Positions 53,801 through 64,000 of a stretch of 64,000 bases of DNA are shown in pieces. The notes below the pieces were generated by a model. The model did not search any database. It saw only the letters and a program-made list of their open reading frames with translations, and was not told where the DNA came from. Source of the stretch: Durusdinium trenchii (Eukaryota; Sar; Dinophyceae; Suessiales; Symbiodiniaceae); contig CAXAMN010022884.1 of the NCBI GenBank assembly GCA_963970005.1, forward strand, positions 292,294 through 356,293, in the 5' to 3' direction. The position numbers and the translations under genes are program-made. Within the stretch, counting starts at the first letter, position 1. Each line of letters starts with the position of its first letter.

Positions 53801-56800
53801 TGGAATGCTCTAAGATGACAACTCGGAGTTCGAATGCTGCGGCGGCAAAGGCCCAGTTGACCAATCCAGAAGATCCAGAAGCAGTGATGAGTATCACTCC
53901 ATCTCTCCCTGCTCAGTCCTGTTTCCTTTCAACATCTTTCAACCCTTTCGCTGTCTGAGCTCTTCTCGCCTCACTTTCTCCGAGCTCGGAAACCTGCGCC
54001 GCAGCGCCGGGGACGTCAGGCGCCTCGGTCGTTCCGGGCGCCACGAGGCGCCTCCCGACGTCGTCCCGCCGAGGCCGACGGGCCGCGTCACGCTGAGTCT
54101 TCGGCCAGCGCAAGTTCTGGAGTCGGGCGCTGTGGACAGAGCCACGGTCGGCCATCCTCGAATGGCCATGGGGCACCTGCGAAGGCGAGAGGGGAGGATG
54201 AATCAAAAATCTCAAGAAAAGGTTCCAATCTTAAAAATGGTTCCAATCTTTCGTTAAAGATGGTTCCAATCTTCTGAGTCTGGGGCATGAAAAACAACAT
54301 GATTCTCCCGGCTTCAAGGCAGCTAAGTGCTCGACCAGAAGGTCCAGGCGACGTGCACAACCACAGCCCTCCCCAGGATGATGCAACTTCCGAGGGCACG
54401 GATGCGGCAACGGCCGCGCCAAAGCCCACTGCACTTCCTCCAGACTCGGCAGGGCAGACATGCCATTCATGCGTCGTGGAAGCGGAAAGAGTCATGGACA
54501 TCATGTGTTCTAAAAGAATCAACTGAATCAACAACAAGAAGGAGCACCACTCAATCAACTGGTTGAGCTCCTCTGGCACGTCGACGACCATCTTTTGCTA
54601 CTTGAGCCGCATGCTGCCAAAAATGTGCAAGACATGTCTGTTGAGAAAGAATATCTGTAGAAGAATGTATGGTGATCGTATTCAGCGGCATGTCTTCCAA
54701 TCACCGTCACCGCGGAACATATCGGACGCGGTGGGACACCGGCTTCGGTAAACCACGGGATGCGGAGAAACGGCTCAGGTCGATTCAGCGGGTTCTAAGG
54801 GTTCCACACTGCCCCCGCGGTCAGTTCGGGTTCGCCTCAAACTTGCCACAACTGAGCCTTAGCTCAGTAGAAGTGCCTTGCCCCCCTTCAAAAAACAGCG
54901 GTTTTCAGAAAGCTCTGCCATTCGAATGAGCAAGCAAGTCCGGGGAGAATCTACATTCTCGAGAGAGCTGAAACCCTGCAAGTGCATGTTTTCTGTTATT
55001 GTCTTGGAATATACTATATGGAACACGACGGGGACTGTGAGAGAGAGAGAGAGAGATCCGACCACGAACACCCGCGCCATGCGTCCCATCGAGCCACCAG
55101 CCGAGCGATCGTCTCATCCCAAGGTCCAGCCGGCAGCGCATGTAAAGACCGCAAGGTCGGCTCCCTCGGTGCCCGAGGTGTGCTACGTCGGCGACGTCGA
55201 GATACGTCGACCCGACGTGTCGGATCGAGGCTAAGTCACAGGCCACTGCCTCGCTCGCTCACACACGCTCACCACTGCAGCATGGCTGATCTCAGCGGGA
55301 TCGCGTGAGTCACTGTCGGCTGAAATGGCACGACTTTGGAGCCGAACTCAGATGAAATCTGCACCAAGGCACCACGTCTCCTCGTAGCCGACAATGCTGC
55401 ATGGTCTGCAAGAGCTGCAGGGCACTGGGCCACGAGCCACCCACGCGGCACGCCTCCTCGAATCCAAGCTGTTAGGTGTGGCCCCTTTCTGTCCCTACAA
55501 GTCCAGTCTGTCTGACCCAGTAAAGCCTGGTGCCTCTTTGAGTATTGTTTTGGCATGACCAGCCCCAGCACAATGAGGTCTTTGACTCGTAGGGTGTTTA
55601 TGTCTTCCCAGTCCAGCGCGGCATTGAAGCTCACCAGGTTCCGCGCAGCACGTTGGCTGAAGACGTCCAGTGCCCAGCGCCACTGCGACGCTTTGGACAA
55701 GACCTCGACCCGACGGCCGCGAGCTCCGCACTCCTTCGCTCAGCACAGGTCGCCTCTCTCGAAGCGCACCGTTTTTGGTCTCCGGTGTTAAGACAGATCT
55801 GAGAGACCCGCGACCCCCACATGTTCTTCCGCCGCGACCCGCCTCAAACCCGCCTCACCCAGCCACCCGCGGCACTCTCTCTCGAGTGCGTCAAAACAAG
55901 CGCAGTGCGGTAGGCGCGCCAATTCGGACACGACCGAGTGGCGGTCATCAATGTGTTGTAGCAGAAGGTGTCGACATCTGCATGTTCTTGGAGAGCTCCT
56001 CCACCGGGAAGATGCTACCAAAAGCATTCAGGAGCGTCAAAGGCATTCAAGGAATGTCACACAAAGAGTCCAAGCAGAAGGCCACACAAATCCGTCCATA
56101 TTAGCTTCTTTATGTGGCTTTAGGCCCTAAGGGCGTCAAGAAATCAGCCTTGAAACCTCGACGCTGACGCACATGCTTACGCTGCATCCTTGAAGCAGCG
56201 CCACGGCTGCCTCCCAAGCTCCGCTGGAAGCACAGGCATCGAGCAAGGGGGCCAGGCACCGGGCGTTCAGAGTGGGACCGGCCAGGCCCGTCGCACGCGC
56301 CGCCACAGACAGGGCAACAGTCCAATCGGCACGACAACTGCTGATGGCCTGGAAGGCTGACACGGCAACACGACAGCTGAGCAAACGCCCCAATGCGGAC
56401 GGACGAGACGAGTTTCTGATTCAGTCTTTTGGGCTTCCTGAGCGTCTGACATTTCCACGCCAGACTTGATCTGGGAGGACAGCGGAGGAGTGCATCCGCT
56501 GCCTGTGTTTTGAAAAGTGGTGTTTTTGGCTCATGTGGGACAAGCTCAGATGCTTCCAAAGTGCATTTGTTCCACCATCCGCTGCCAATCACCTCCCGTT
56601 CCTTCCTGGCGGGTGTGTCTCCAATCCCAAATGCCTCTCACACAGTAGACTGTTTAGACTGATCCATCAACCACCCCTTTCGAGGTGTAAAACCTCAAAC
56701 CATTCTGGATCCAAAGGGAGGGGAGTCTTCAACCCTTCTCGTCTCTACCTCTTCTACCTCAACAACTCCCTCGTCTGACAGGATCCGACGACTCCCTCGC

Positions 56801-59800
56801 CTCGATGAGGTGACTGTGCAGCTTGACATCAGTCTTCAGATCTGCCAGCGCCACGCTTCTCCAGACCTCCGCCTTCACGACCCGAGCTGCGGGGGGATTC
56901 GCAGATCCGGAGGGAACCCCTCCGACGCGGCGCACGTCTTCTCCCGCACCGAAACGGGTCGGAAAATGCCGGGGCACGAGGTGTTCCCAGCGGCGGTCTG
57001 CGGTCATGGCGGCATCGAAGCTGATCACATCCTGTAGCGGACGTGGGGGTGAAAACAGAAACCCCTTGAAGTGAGAACGCACGGGTCGGGGCCCCAAAGA
57101 AATGACGGGCTCAATCAGCAATAGCATAGCTGTACTGCTTTCGCCCAGGCTCTGTCTGCAAGGCCTGTTCTGACATCTCATCCATCAAAGCCCAGATGAG
57201 GCGCCAGGCCGAATGCGCTTCAGCTGTGGTGTCTTTCCTTAGGAAACACCAAGGGCGCCAAACCCATGGTTAACGACAGCTTCGTTGGAATTGACTACCT
57301 CCAAGTCATTCACGTGAAAGTGGAATTCACCAACACAGCCATTGGCCATGCTCCACAATCACTGGTGAGATGGCTTCCTACTTGAAATGTCCGGACCGCG
57401 TCAAGACTTCTTGCCCAATCGAGGAACAGACTCTACTACTAGTACTAGTAGCTAGAATCTAGCAGCTAGAAGCTACTAGGTTGGAGGCCATTACTACTAG
57501 TATAGCTTCTATTTGCTACTAGTAATGCACTTAGCCACTAGTAGCGATGCACTTGCTAACGACTCCACTGGTCCCAAGCTGCAAACGCCCTTCCGCCGCC
57601 GCATTGAAGCTCACCCCGTCGCGCCGCACGCCGCAGGGCTTCGTGCTCGGCGAGAGCAGTTCCAGGGCACGTCTCCAGGGAGAGATGCTCATGGCCTCAT
57701 GTCGCGTGGCAGACCCGCTATCGCCCGCCACACGGAAAGCGATGTCGCGACCGAAGACTCCAAGTGAAGGCGGGTTGGCAGGTTCGTTGCCCAACTTTCA
57801 CCCTGTGAAACACTCGGTGTTCTGGTAGGAGGACTCCATCGCTCTTCGGCCCTTCCAAGCCCTAGCCAAGCCCTACAGTGGCTGGCCTGTGTGCGCCGAT
57901 TTCTTGCCGAGGCGCGGCATTGAGGGCAGAGATGCCATGTTGGAGGGCCAAGGCCGCAGCGGTACCTTAGGAAAAACATCAGGAGTTGAATGGCAAGCAG
58001 CGAAAGCACTAGCGAAAGCCACTAAGCAGCAGAAGACTCCACAAAATGTGGGTAGGCAAACAGAACCAGCATGGCTAGCCTATGAATTGCTCACGGCAGT
58101 GTGTGTTCGGTGTTTAGCCTTGCAAGAGAGCTTGGGATCAAATCTCCACATTCAAATTTGAATCGATATCAAAGACATCAAACATTCCGCTCATTCCGCT
58201 ACTTTTTTACCTCGACCCCCACATCACCTCTGGTCAGCTTCACCAGCTAGGTACTCAAAGCGGCAAGGCCCCAAGACCAGCTGTGCTGTGAGCAAGCATT
58301 CACAGCTGCTCCCACGGCGACCTCCAGAACCACAGAATAGATAGAATAAGGCTTGAAGAAGGCACATCTGCTGTAGTACATCCAATGGAGAAGTCTTTAG
58401 GATTTCTACTGATTTCTTGCTCTTTGGGCTCCACAATGGAGACCAGATCAGATGTTGTCCTCAAAGCACTACAACAAGAGGCACCCCAGTGATGTACTTC
58501 ATTCATTGGTCTATGGCATATGGCTCATGTGACTCATAGTCGGCTTGAGCTTCAGAGCATGCACATTGTCTTCCAAACTCTGCGGGATACTGGACCCCTT
58601 TGAAACCAAAGGTCCTTCAAATCCTCAAGCCGTGCCAAAGAACCATGTACAAACCCATTGTTGCTTTTCCTCTCAACCCCGTCACGAAAGGCGAGAAAAC
58701 GCGTATGGCGTATGCCTGGTCTAATTCCACTCCTGACCGACGCAAGACTTGGAGAGCCAAAGCTGGGCCGCTCTTGCTGGCAGCCTGCGGCTGTTCGGCC
58801 GAGAGTGTGGGTCGTATTGAGAGGGACATGCCGGTGGGAAGGTCTCCCTTTTGTTATGAAAAGAAAGCATCAACATTGTTGATCTGCAGCATTTAGCAAC
58901 AACAACAACAACAAGAGACAGCATGTGTACTGTATATGTACATATATACAGATCTATATATACCTTGTGCCTCCAAACACGACAAAAACGTAGGGCTCAT
59001 CCCAAAACACGAGGTTCTTGGAGGAAACACGAGGTTTCCCATTTTGGTGTGTTTTTTCCGCCCATGCCATCTTCGAAGGCCGGGCCACAGGAACTTGAAT
59101 TCAAACTCAAAAAGACCAGGTTGATGATCAGAACGAAAAAAATCTCAACCAATAATGCAACTATTGTACCACCCTAAAACCCGTGAAAAAAACACGGGTT
59201 GACACGGGATAATCACGGGTTTGTCACGGGTTTGTCACGGGTTTGTCACGGGTTATCGGAGCTCTCAATAACGGACCCGAACTTTTCCTGACAAGAGTGT
59301 TGAATGTTTTTAACATATTGTGAACAATGTTTTAGCCACGGAAAATTTGATAAGTCGGCGGGAGAAAATGCATATGGAGCACCTGCACATGGCTATCGAG
59401 GGTTTTGGGCAAAACACGAGGATTTGGTTAAAAACCCGAGGTTTTCCCTTATGTCACGGCTAAACCCGAGGTTTGTTTTCAAACCCGACAAATTTGTAGG
59501 GTTCAGATGCTCAGGGTATATAGACAGTATCTCCAGCATTTCTTCCGCGTCCTGCACGGCGGCAGTCACGGTGATGGCATCTGGCTGCACAGTGCGAACT
59601 TCCTGAACTCAGCAGAGAACCATCAGCTGCTAACGACGAGCTGCAGTACCACTATGAGTGCCTAAAGACCACCGCATAAGCTCTTAAGCATTCATAGGCA
59701 TCATACCCTCACTTGGGAGAGTTGCTTTGACATGATAGGTGCAGTACACAACACCGAGGTTGGCAAAGAACAAGGACAAGAAATAGACCGCAAGAGCCGA

Positions 59801-61395
59801 ACCGACTGCAGGAACTGGTTGATGCCGGTTCCACCGTCCTGAAGCAAAAGCATCGCCAAGAGCCACTGGTCCGCTCGGTCACAGGACATCATGGCCACAT
59901 TTAAGCTGACCTCATGCGCTGAGGTCTCTCAATCCCCATTCGAACCATTGCTGGGTGAAACCATCACCGTCGATGGGGCGTTTGGCGCTTCACACGGCTC
60001 AAAAGGCTCGAACCTGTCGAGCGCCAAACCCGGAATCCCTCGGCATCCGTCCTGGTGTCCCACGGTCACACCATTCCCGATCGCACCCAAGGCACCGTGT
60101 CAGGTTGCGCCGCGGGACGCAGCATGAGCCCCAACATGGCCCTGCGAACGAGAGGCCGGCCCAGGCCAGCTCGCGGTGGATCCGGGTGGCCAAAAAAAGG
60201 GGACGGATGAGTCCCTTTTTGTTGGAAGAACCTTGAACGGAATCGATGGAAAATGAATGTAAAGGAGAAGAATCGTCTTCGAAGGGAGAAACATGAATCG
60301 CCTCCTACGGTTTTTCTTTGTCCTCCTCGCCGGAAAAGATCCGTCGTCGCCCCGGCCAAATGTGCGGGGACTGCAGATTGGACCAAAACCGTCAAAAAAC
60401 AACAAACATCAAACTCAATGGACAAAAGCCATGCCAGCCAGTGCTCGAATGCGTGAAAAATGTCACAGTAGGGAAGCCACAGAAACTACCAAATGATGCC
60501 AAATGATGAAGCCATATCGAATAATATCCAATAATGATTTGGAAGGACTAATTCGGAAAGGGGAAATTCGTGTCTCAGGCGGAACCATCCAACTAAGCTC
60601 CAAGAAAACACCCTTGGTTTCAAGGAATGGTCCGTTGAAAGAAGCAGACGGAACAGGCGAATGCTTTCAAGACATCAAGTAATGCCATCTCTGTCGCCGT
60701 TCAGTGCACTCAGCCCACTCCTCCAAGAAGTTTTGCAGGCGGCAACTGCAGTATTGAAGCCTAGGCCGCACCAGCGAAGGGTGATAGTTACTCTTTAGCC
60801 CAAGCTTCCCGTGAAACAGGAGCTATTATAGAGTGGCATTGTGACTTCCAGCATCTTGCATCCAGTGAGCTGATTACGATGGACCTCCCGAAAGAATGAT
60901 TCAAATTGTTGAGCTCAGCCCACTGCGCTCCGCCTGCCGCACACCCTATCACTTCGATCGAAGCTGCAAAAGCCATCAGCCGACACCGGCATCTCGTCCA
61001 GAGATGAGATTGACAATTGCCACTGCCCCGTTTTCGAACCTTAGTCGGAAGAGAATTCAAGCACTTCCATTTTGCAAATGCACATATAATGACAATATCT
61101 GCATATGTGTCCTGCATATGTGTGGATGTGATGCATATAATACATAATACTAATATATATATATTATATATATATGTATTATAATATATATTAGACATAA
61201 CATAAATATTATAGATCTTACTACCCTGCATGTCCGCAAGTCCAACCCCTCGATTTCGACACGCTCCCAGTCCAGGGAACATCTCACCAGAAGCCTCCGG
61301 TAGCGCCCAAGACTGGTCTCCACGCCGTCTAGGCGTGAGCCTGGGCCTCTGCCCATGGCCCTGAGCCCATTCCATGGCCGGTCGCGTTGGAAAAC
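47856..61395 (-). CDS. Large pentatricopeptide-repeat (PPR) region, one or more genes
   Basis: PPR units occur in more than 20 short exons on one strand. The clearest are about 61395-61328 (NATGHGMGSGPWAEAQAHA), 61000-60888 (IEVIGCAAGGAQWAELNN), 60780-60665 (GFNTAVAACKTSWRSGLSAL), 59905-59820 (NVAMMSCDRADQWLLAMLLL), 59602-59520 (VQPDAITVTAAVQDAEE), 58815-58690 (AASKSGPALALQVLRRSGVE), 58335-58252 (GAAVNACSQHSWSWGLAAL), 57720-57575 (RRALELLSPSTKPCG and DGVSFNAAA), 57036-56965 (DVISFDAAMTADRRWEHLV), 56393-56136 (LNARCLAPLLDACASSGAWE), 55690-55605 (WRWALDVFSQRAARNLVSFN), 55430-55340 (ALQLLQTMQHCRLRGDVVPW), 50070-49960 (SSAITAIGTCRGAAWPQA), 49785-49270 (four units) and 48490-48405 (GAAQWKLAIEIMCSWAARGL). 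The last exon ends with a TGA at 47858-47856. A stop at 56136 suggests the region may hold two genes. The likely role is organellar RNA binding. Exon ends are approximate. Confidence 0.7.
48148..48240. repeat. Dispersed CTACTAGTAGCAAGG repeat
   Basis: Two close copies, CGCTACTAGTAGCAAGGGCC and CTCTACTAGTAGCAAGGACG, followed by CTACTAGGTTGGAGGCCTAT. This is the cleanest statement of the core module in the window. Confidence 0.85.
48485..48538. repeat. Perfect 27-bp tandem duplication
   Basis: AAGAAAAAGAAACGCTGAGA followed by GCAATGT occurs twice head to tail (48485-48511 and 48512-48538), next to a PPR exon. Confidence 0.93.
48781..48798. repeat. G9C9 homopolymer palindrome
   Basis: Nine G followed directly by nine C. 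It is unusual in sequence that otherwise has few homopolymers over eight; an assembly or sequencing artefact is possible. Confidence 0.9.
50420..53480. other. Long intron or intergenic stretch in the PPR region
   Basis: No PPR unit or other family is recognised between about 50.4 and 53.5 kb. A TA-containing tract lies at about 52277-52290. Open frames on both strands at 52.5-52.9 and 53.1-53.4 kb reflect base composition and lack recognisable motifs. Confidence 0.4.
57430..57550. repeat. Dispersed CTAGTAGC repeat cluster
   Basis: TACTACTAGTACTAGTAGCT, TAGCAGCTAGAAGCTACTAG, TTGGAGGCCATTACTACTAG, TTTGCTACTAGTAATGCACT and GCCACTAGTAGCGATGCACT. It directly adjoins the PPR exon at 57575. Confidence 0.85.
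59178..59256. repeat. (CACGGGTTTGT)n tandem repeat with hairpin
   Basis: Starts with a hairpin (AAACCCGTG, seven A, CACGGGTT), followed by four head-to-tail copies of an 11-bp CACGGGTTTGT-like unit. Related AACCCGAGGTTT and ACACGAGG strings surround it at 59005-59035 and 59400-59490. Confidence 0.85.
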
Positions 61396-61804
61396 CGCCA
61401 GGGTCGCGATTGGCTGATGCTGAAGGAGGACGCACTGTGCAGGTGTTGCTTCGTATCTTCGCGCCCCCGTGGGAAAACTCCAATTGGTGTTTCTTGGCGC
61501 AAGAAACCCTGTGAGCAAAAATGCAACAGCTTGAGGTCTTTTCTGAGCAAAAACTCCAATCCTGTTCACTGCATGAAATCTGCAGCTTCGTCTTCTGCGT
61601 GGGCGGCGTGGACCTTCTCTACGTGTGAGATTTCGCAGACAGTCCATCATCCTGAGTGCATGCGACCCAACAACCCCAAATCCCAAATCCCGGACCTTCA
61701 CAGACTCCACAAAACAAATGACAGAATCGCGCGGCTCGACTGCCAAAGTCCACGAACAATGACTGTGCCAGCTTTTTTCAAGCGCAAAGTATGTTCTTTT
61801 GTCT

Positions 61805-61950
61805 CGTGGACTAGTAACAAAGGGCATCGCTGCTAGAAGCAAAGAAGCATAAAGAAGCTATTAGGAGCAAATGGCATCACTGCTAGAAGCTACTAGGGGC
61901 TCCTGGCATCGCTACTAGGAGCAAGAAGGAAGCTACGAACGTCACAAGGG
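61805..61950. repeat. Dispersed CTACTAGGAGC repeat cluster
   Basis: ACTAGTAACAAAGGGCATCG, GCTGCTAGAAGCAAAGAAGC, AGAAGCTATTAGGAGCAAAT, GCTACTAGGGGCTCCTGGCA and CGCTACTAGGAGCAAGAAGG in series. Confidence 0.85.
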
Positions 61951-64000
61951 CATCGCGTCGAACGGCGGACACTCGCGACGACTCCCTCGGTGGTTACGAC
62001 GTGTTGGTCATGCAAATGGTCACCCGACACCCGACCCGACTGCACCCGACCGAGGCTCCAGTGTTTGTCTCCACCACGGCAGGGCCACTCTTGGCTCTCA
62101 AAGGCCAGGATGGAATTCTGCACCTGGCGACCCCGGGTCTTCCGTTTTGGCCGGCTGTTCCAAAAACTAAGCCAAAGTCAGGGCATCATGGCACAGTTGA
62201 AAGATCTAGGGTGGCATGGCCTCAGCACAGTTCATCTTGCGGATGAAGAGCATCTCCTGGGGCGAACGCCTTTTTAGCATGCTAAACCATAAACATTATC
62301 AATGCATTCAGCTGCACTGACCTGATGTGACACATCGACTGACAAGATGTGACACATCGACTGACGCATTCGACCTCTGTGGTCATGTCGGGTATGATGC
62401 ATTGCTCTCGCCACCTGGAAAAAAAACACAACTTCCACCACTCGGTCGCCAACGCAAACAGGTCATGGCTCATGACGCCTTCGCTCTGGCTCCACCTCCA
62501 AGGCTATGGATGGCAGCACCTTGGGATCAGCTTCGGCCCTCCGCATCCGAGCGTGAAAGCGAAGAGACCCGAGGCCGTGACGCATAAAACCAAGACCCGG
62601 CGAACCCGGGCCGCCTCGGACGCCGTTCACCGCTTCGCCGAAACACCCGGCGTCTCGAACAGCGGGTGTGGCGAGTCGTGGCGTCTCGTCTCGCCTGCGC
62701 GGCGATGGGGTTCTCCATGGTTTCCTGAAGAACATCACAGGAGAAAAAAAGGGCAGAGAGACTTATTGGTCTCATGTCATCTGTCATCTCCAGCCTTGTC
62801 CGCGACCACCTGAAGCAGGACATGCCGAGCTTGAGCCCAAGCGGAACACACGAACGGTGAAATCAGACGAAGCGGTCCAACGGGTCTGAAACGCCTTCAG
62901 GTTCAGCCCAGGCAGTTGAAACCCAAACTGCCTTTCGGAAACAAAGCTCTTCAAAAACGCCTTAGAGGATCCTCTAAAGCGATCACTTCACAAACACCTC
63001 AAATACCTGGTCGATTTGGCGGGTCATTTTCCGTTCAGCGGGTCACATCGATACCATTCCCTCCCTCGCGGAGGGGTCTGGTGCCGTGCAATCTGAGCAT
63101 GCTTTGTGTCGGGAACGAAGTTCAGTCTTCGCAAACTTGGAGTCTTTGTGCTGTTCTTAGTTCTTGCTGTACGTGGTGGTGGTGTTCCTGTTCCGGTTGT
63201 GAGACTCGAATCTTCGAGATTCGGACTGGGCACCCAACAGCCGTGCTATGTACAAAGGCTCTACAGCCTTGCCGTTCAGGCAAGATGAAAGACTCGAACT
63301 GTTGAGATGCACAGTCAACGTGAGTACGTCCCTATATGGTCCTTTCTTCCCTGCAGGGGGGGCTTCTCAAACTGTGATGGTTGATTCCAAACTCTTTTTC
63401 TTCCTCTCGGAAGCTCTCGTCCGGCATCACCAACTGCCTTCGACGCATCACGGCACTAACCTGCAGCCGGACTCGCCGAAAAACCCAACACGCCTCTTTC
63501 GTGAAGCCTGAACATCTCCCAACGACAGCGGGACGGGCGAAACGCGTGCCCGCTGCACTGGATCCTTCCGATCTCTTGAGCGATCAAAAATCTTCGATGC
63601 CCTTGTCATGTTACCATTAGCTTCTTGTTACGTACTATAAGAAATATATATATATATGTATAGTAGTAATGCCCTTGATACAAATGAGTAGCTTCATTCT
63701 TCGAGATGTTCAGACCTCACTCAGCTTCCAAAACACTGAATTCCCGAGCCGTCAGATCACGTAACAGTCAGAGGCGCGACGCCTCTGTTCGCCTCTAAGC
63801 TCGGTCACCGGCTCCCGGTTCGACCGACGGAGGCGTCAGTTGACCACCACCTCGGATTGCCGAGAAACGACGAGGAACGACGGGACGGACGTCGGGGAGC
63901 TGGGAGTGACCTATTTTCAGATCGAATCTGTCAATGATCAAATGCTAAATGTGTCCTTTTCCTGGAGTTCTGTATGGGAGTTGAAAGGATTCCCGCCAAC
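61951..64000. other. No recognised gene; end of window
   Basis: Minus-strand frames at about 62740-62460 are open and weakly PPR-like (GCFGEAVNGVRGG) but not convincing. A 60-codon plus-strand frame at 63106-63288 starts with a hydrophobic stretch but has no supporting features. A short CTAGTAG-family piece with a TA tract lies at about 63612-63690. The upstream end of the PPR region may lie here or beyond the window. Confidence 0.35.

Noticed and set aside
63106-63288. Short plus-strand frame with a hydrophobic N terminus, resembling a signal peptide
   Set aside because: Sixty codons, no homologous motif, no neighbouring exon, and on the opposite strand to all supported genes.

Overview
This window looks like nuclear DNA of a dinoflagellate, most likely a Symbiodiniaceae alga. 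The genes are cut into many short exons, down to 24 nt. Introns start with GC or GA about as often as with GT, and end in AG, usually followed by G. Nearly every gene I can support lies on the minus strand. Long introns carry microsatellites and a dispersed CTACTAGTAG-type repeat. No prokaryotic features, rRNA, tRNA or CRISPR array were seen, and I recognise no promoter or terminator.

Layout, read in the direction of transcription (minus strand, high to low coordinates): a large pentatricopeptide-repeat (PPR) region (about 61.4-47.86 kb); a ubiquitin-like/ankyrin protein (47.04-44.97 kb); an unidentified multi-exon gene (about 44.9-41.95 kb); a second PPR gene (about 41.4-35.7 kb); a stretch of unassigned candidate exons (about 35-26.2 kb); the N-terminal part of an FKS/callose-type 1,3-beta-glucan synthase (26.04-20.71 kb); an intronless ankyrin gene nested in one of its introns (23.66-22.34 kb); a complete kynurenine/cysteine-conjugate-type aminotransferase (20.2-18.28 kb); an unidentified multi-pass membrane protein (18.12-15.17 kb); and an MMPL/RND-type transporter whose last exon ends at 3.42 kb. 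The first 3.4 kb hold no gene I can name.

The genes do not form an obvious pathway; the arrangement is the one-directional gene array known from dinoflagellates. The PPR genes suggest organelle RNA processing, the MMPL protein suggests lipid or sterol export, and the glucan synthase suggests cell-wall polysaccharide synthesis. The most notable points are: the glucan synthase shows its N-terminal signature region but its catalytic half is not found before the next gene; an intronless ankyrin gene sits inside its intron; the aminotransferase has lost the usual cofactor-contacting Asn; and short direct repeats flank many introns. Exon limits were worked out by hand from reading frame, family motifs and splice phase. 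Those for the MMPL, aminotransferase, Ubl-ankyrin and central glucan synthase exons are phase-consistent; the PPR and unidentified genes have only approximate limits.
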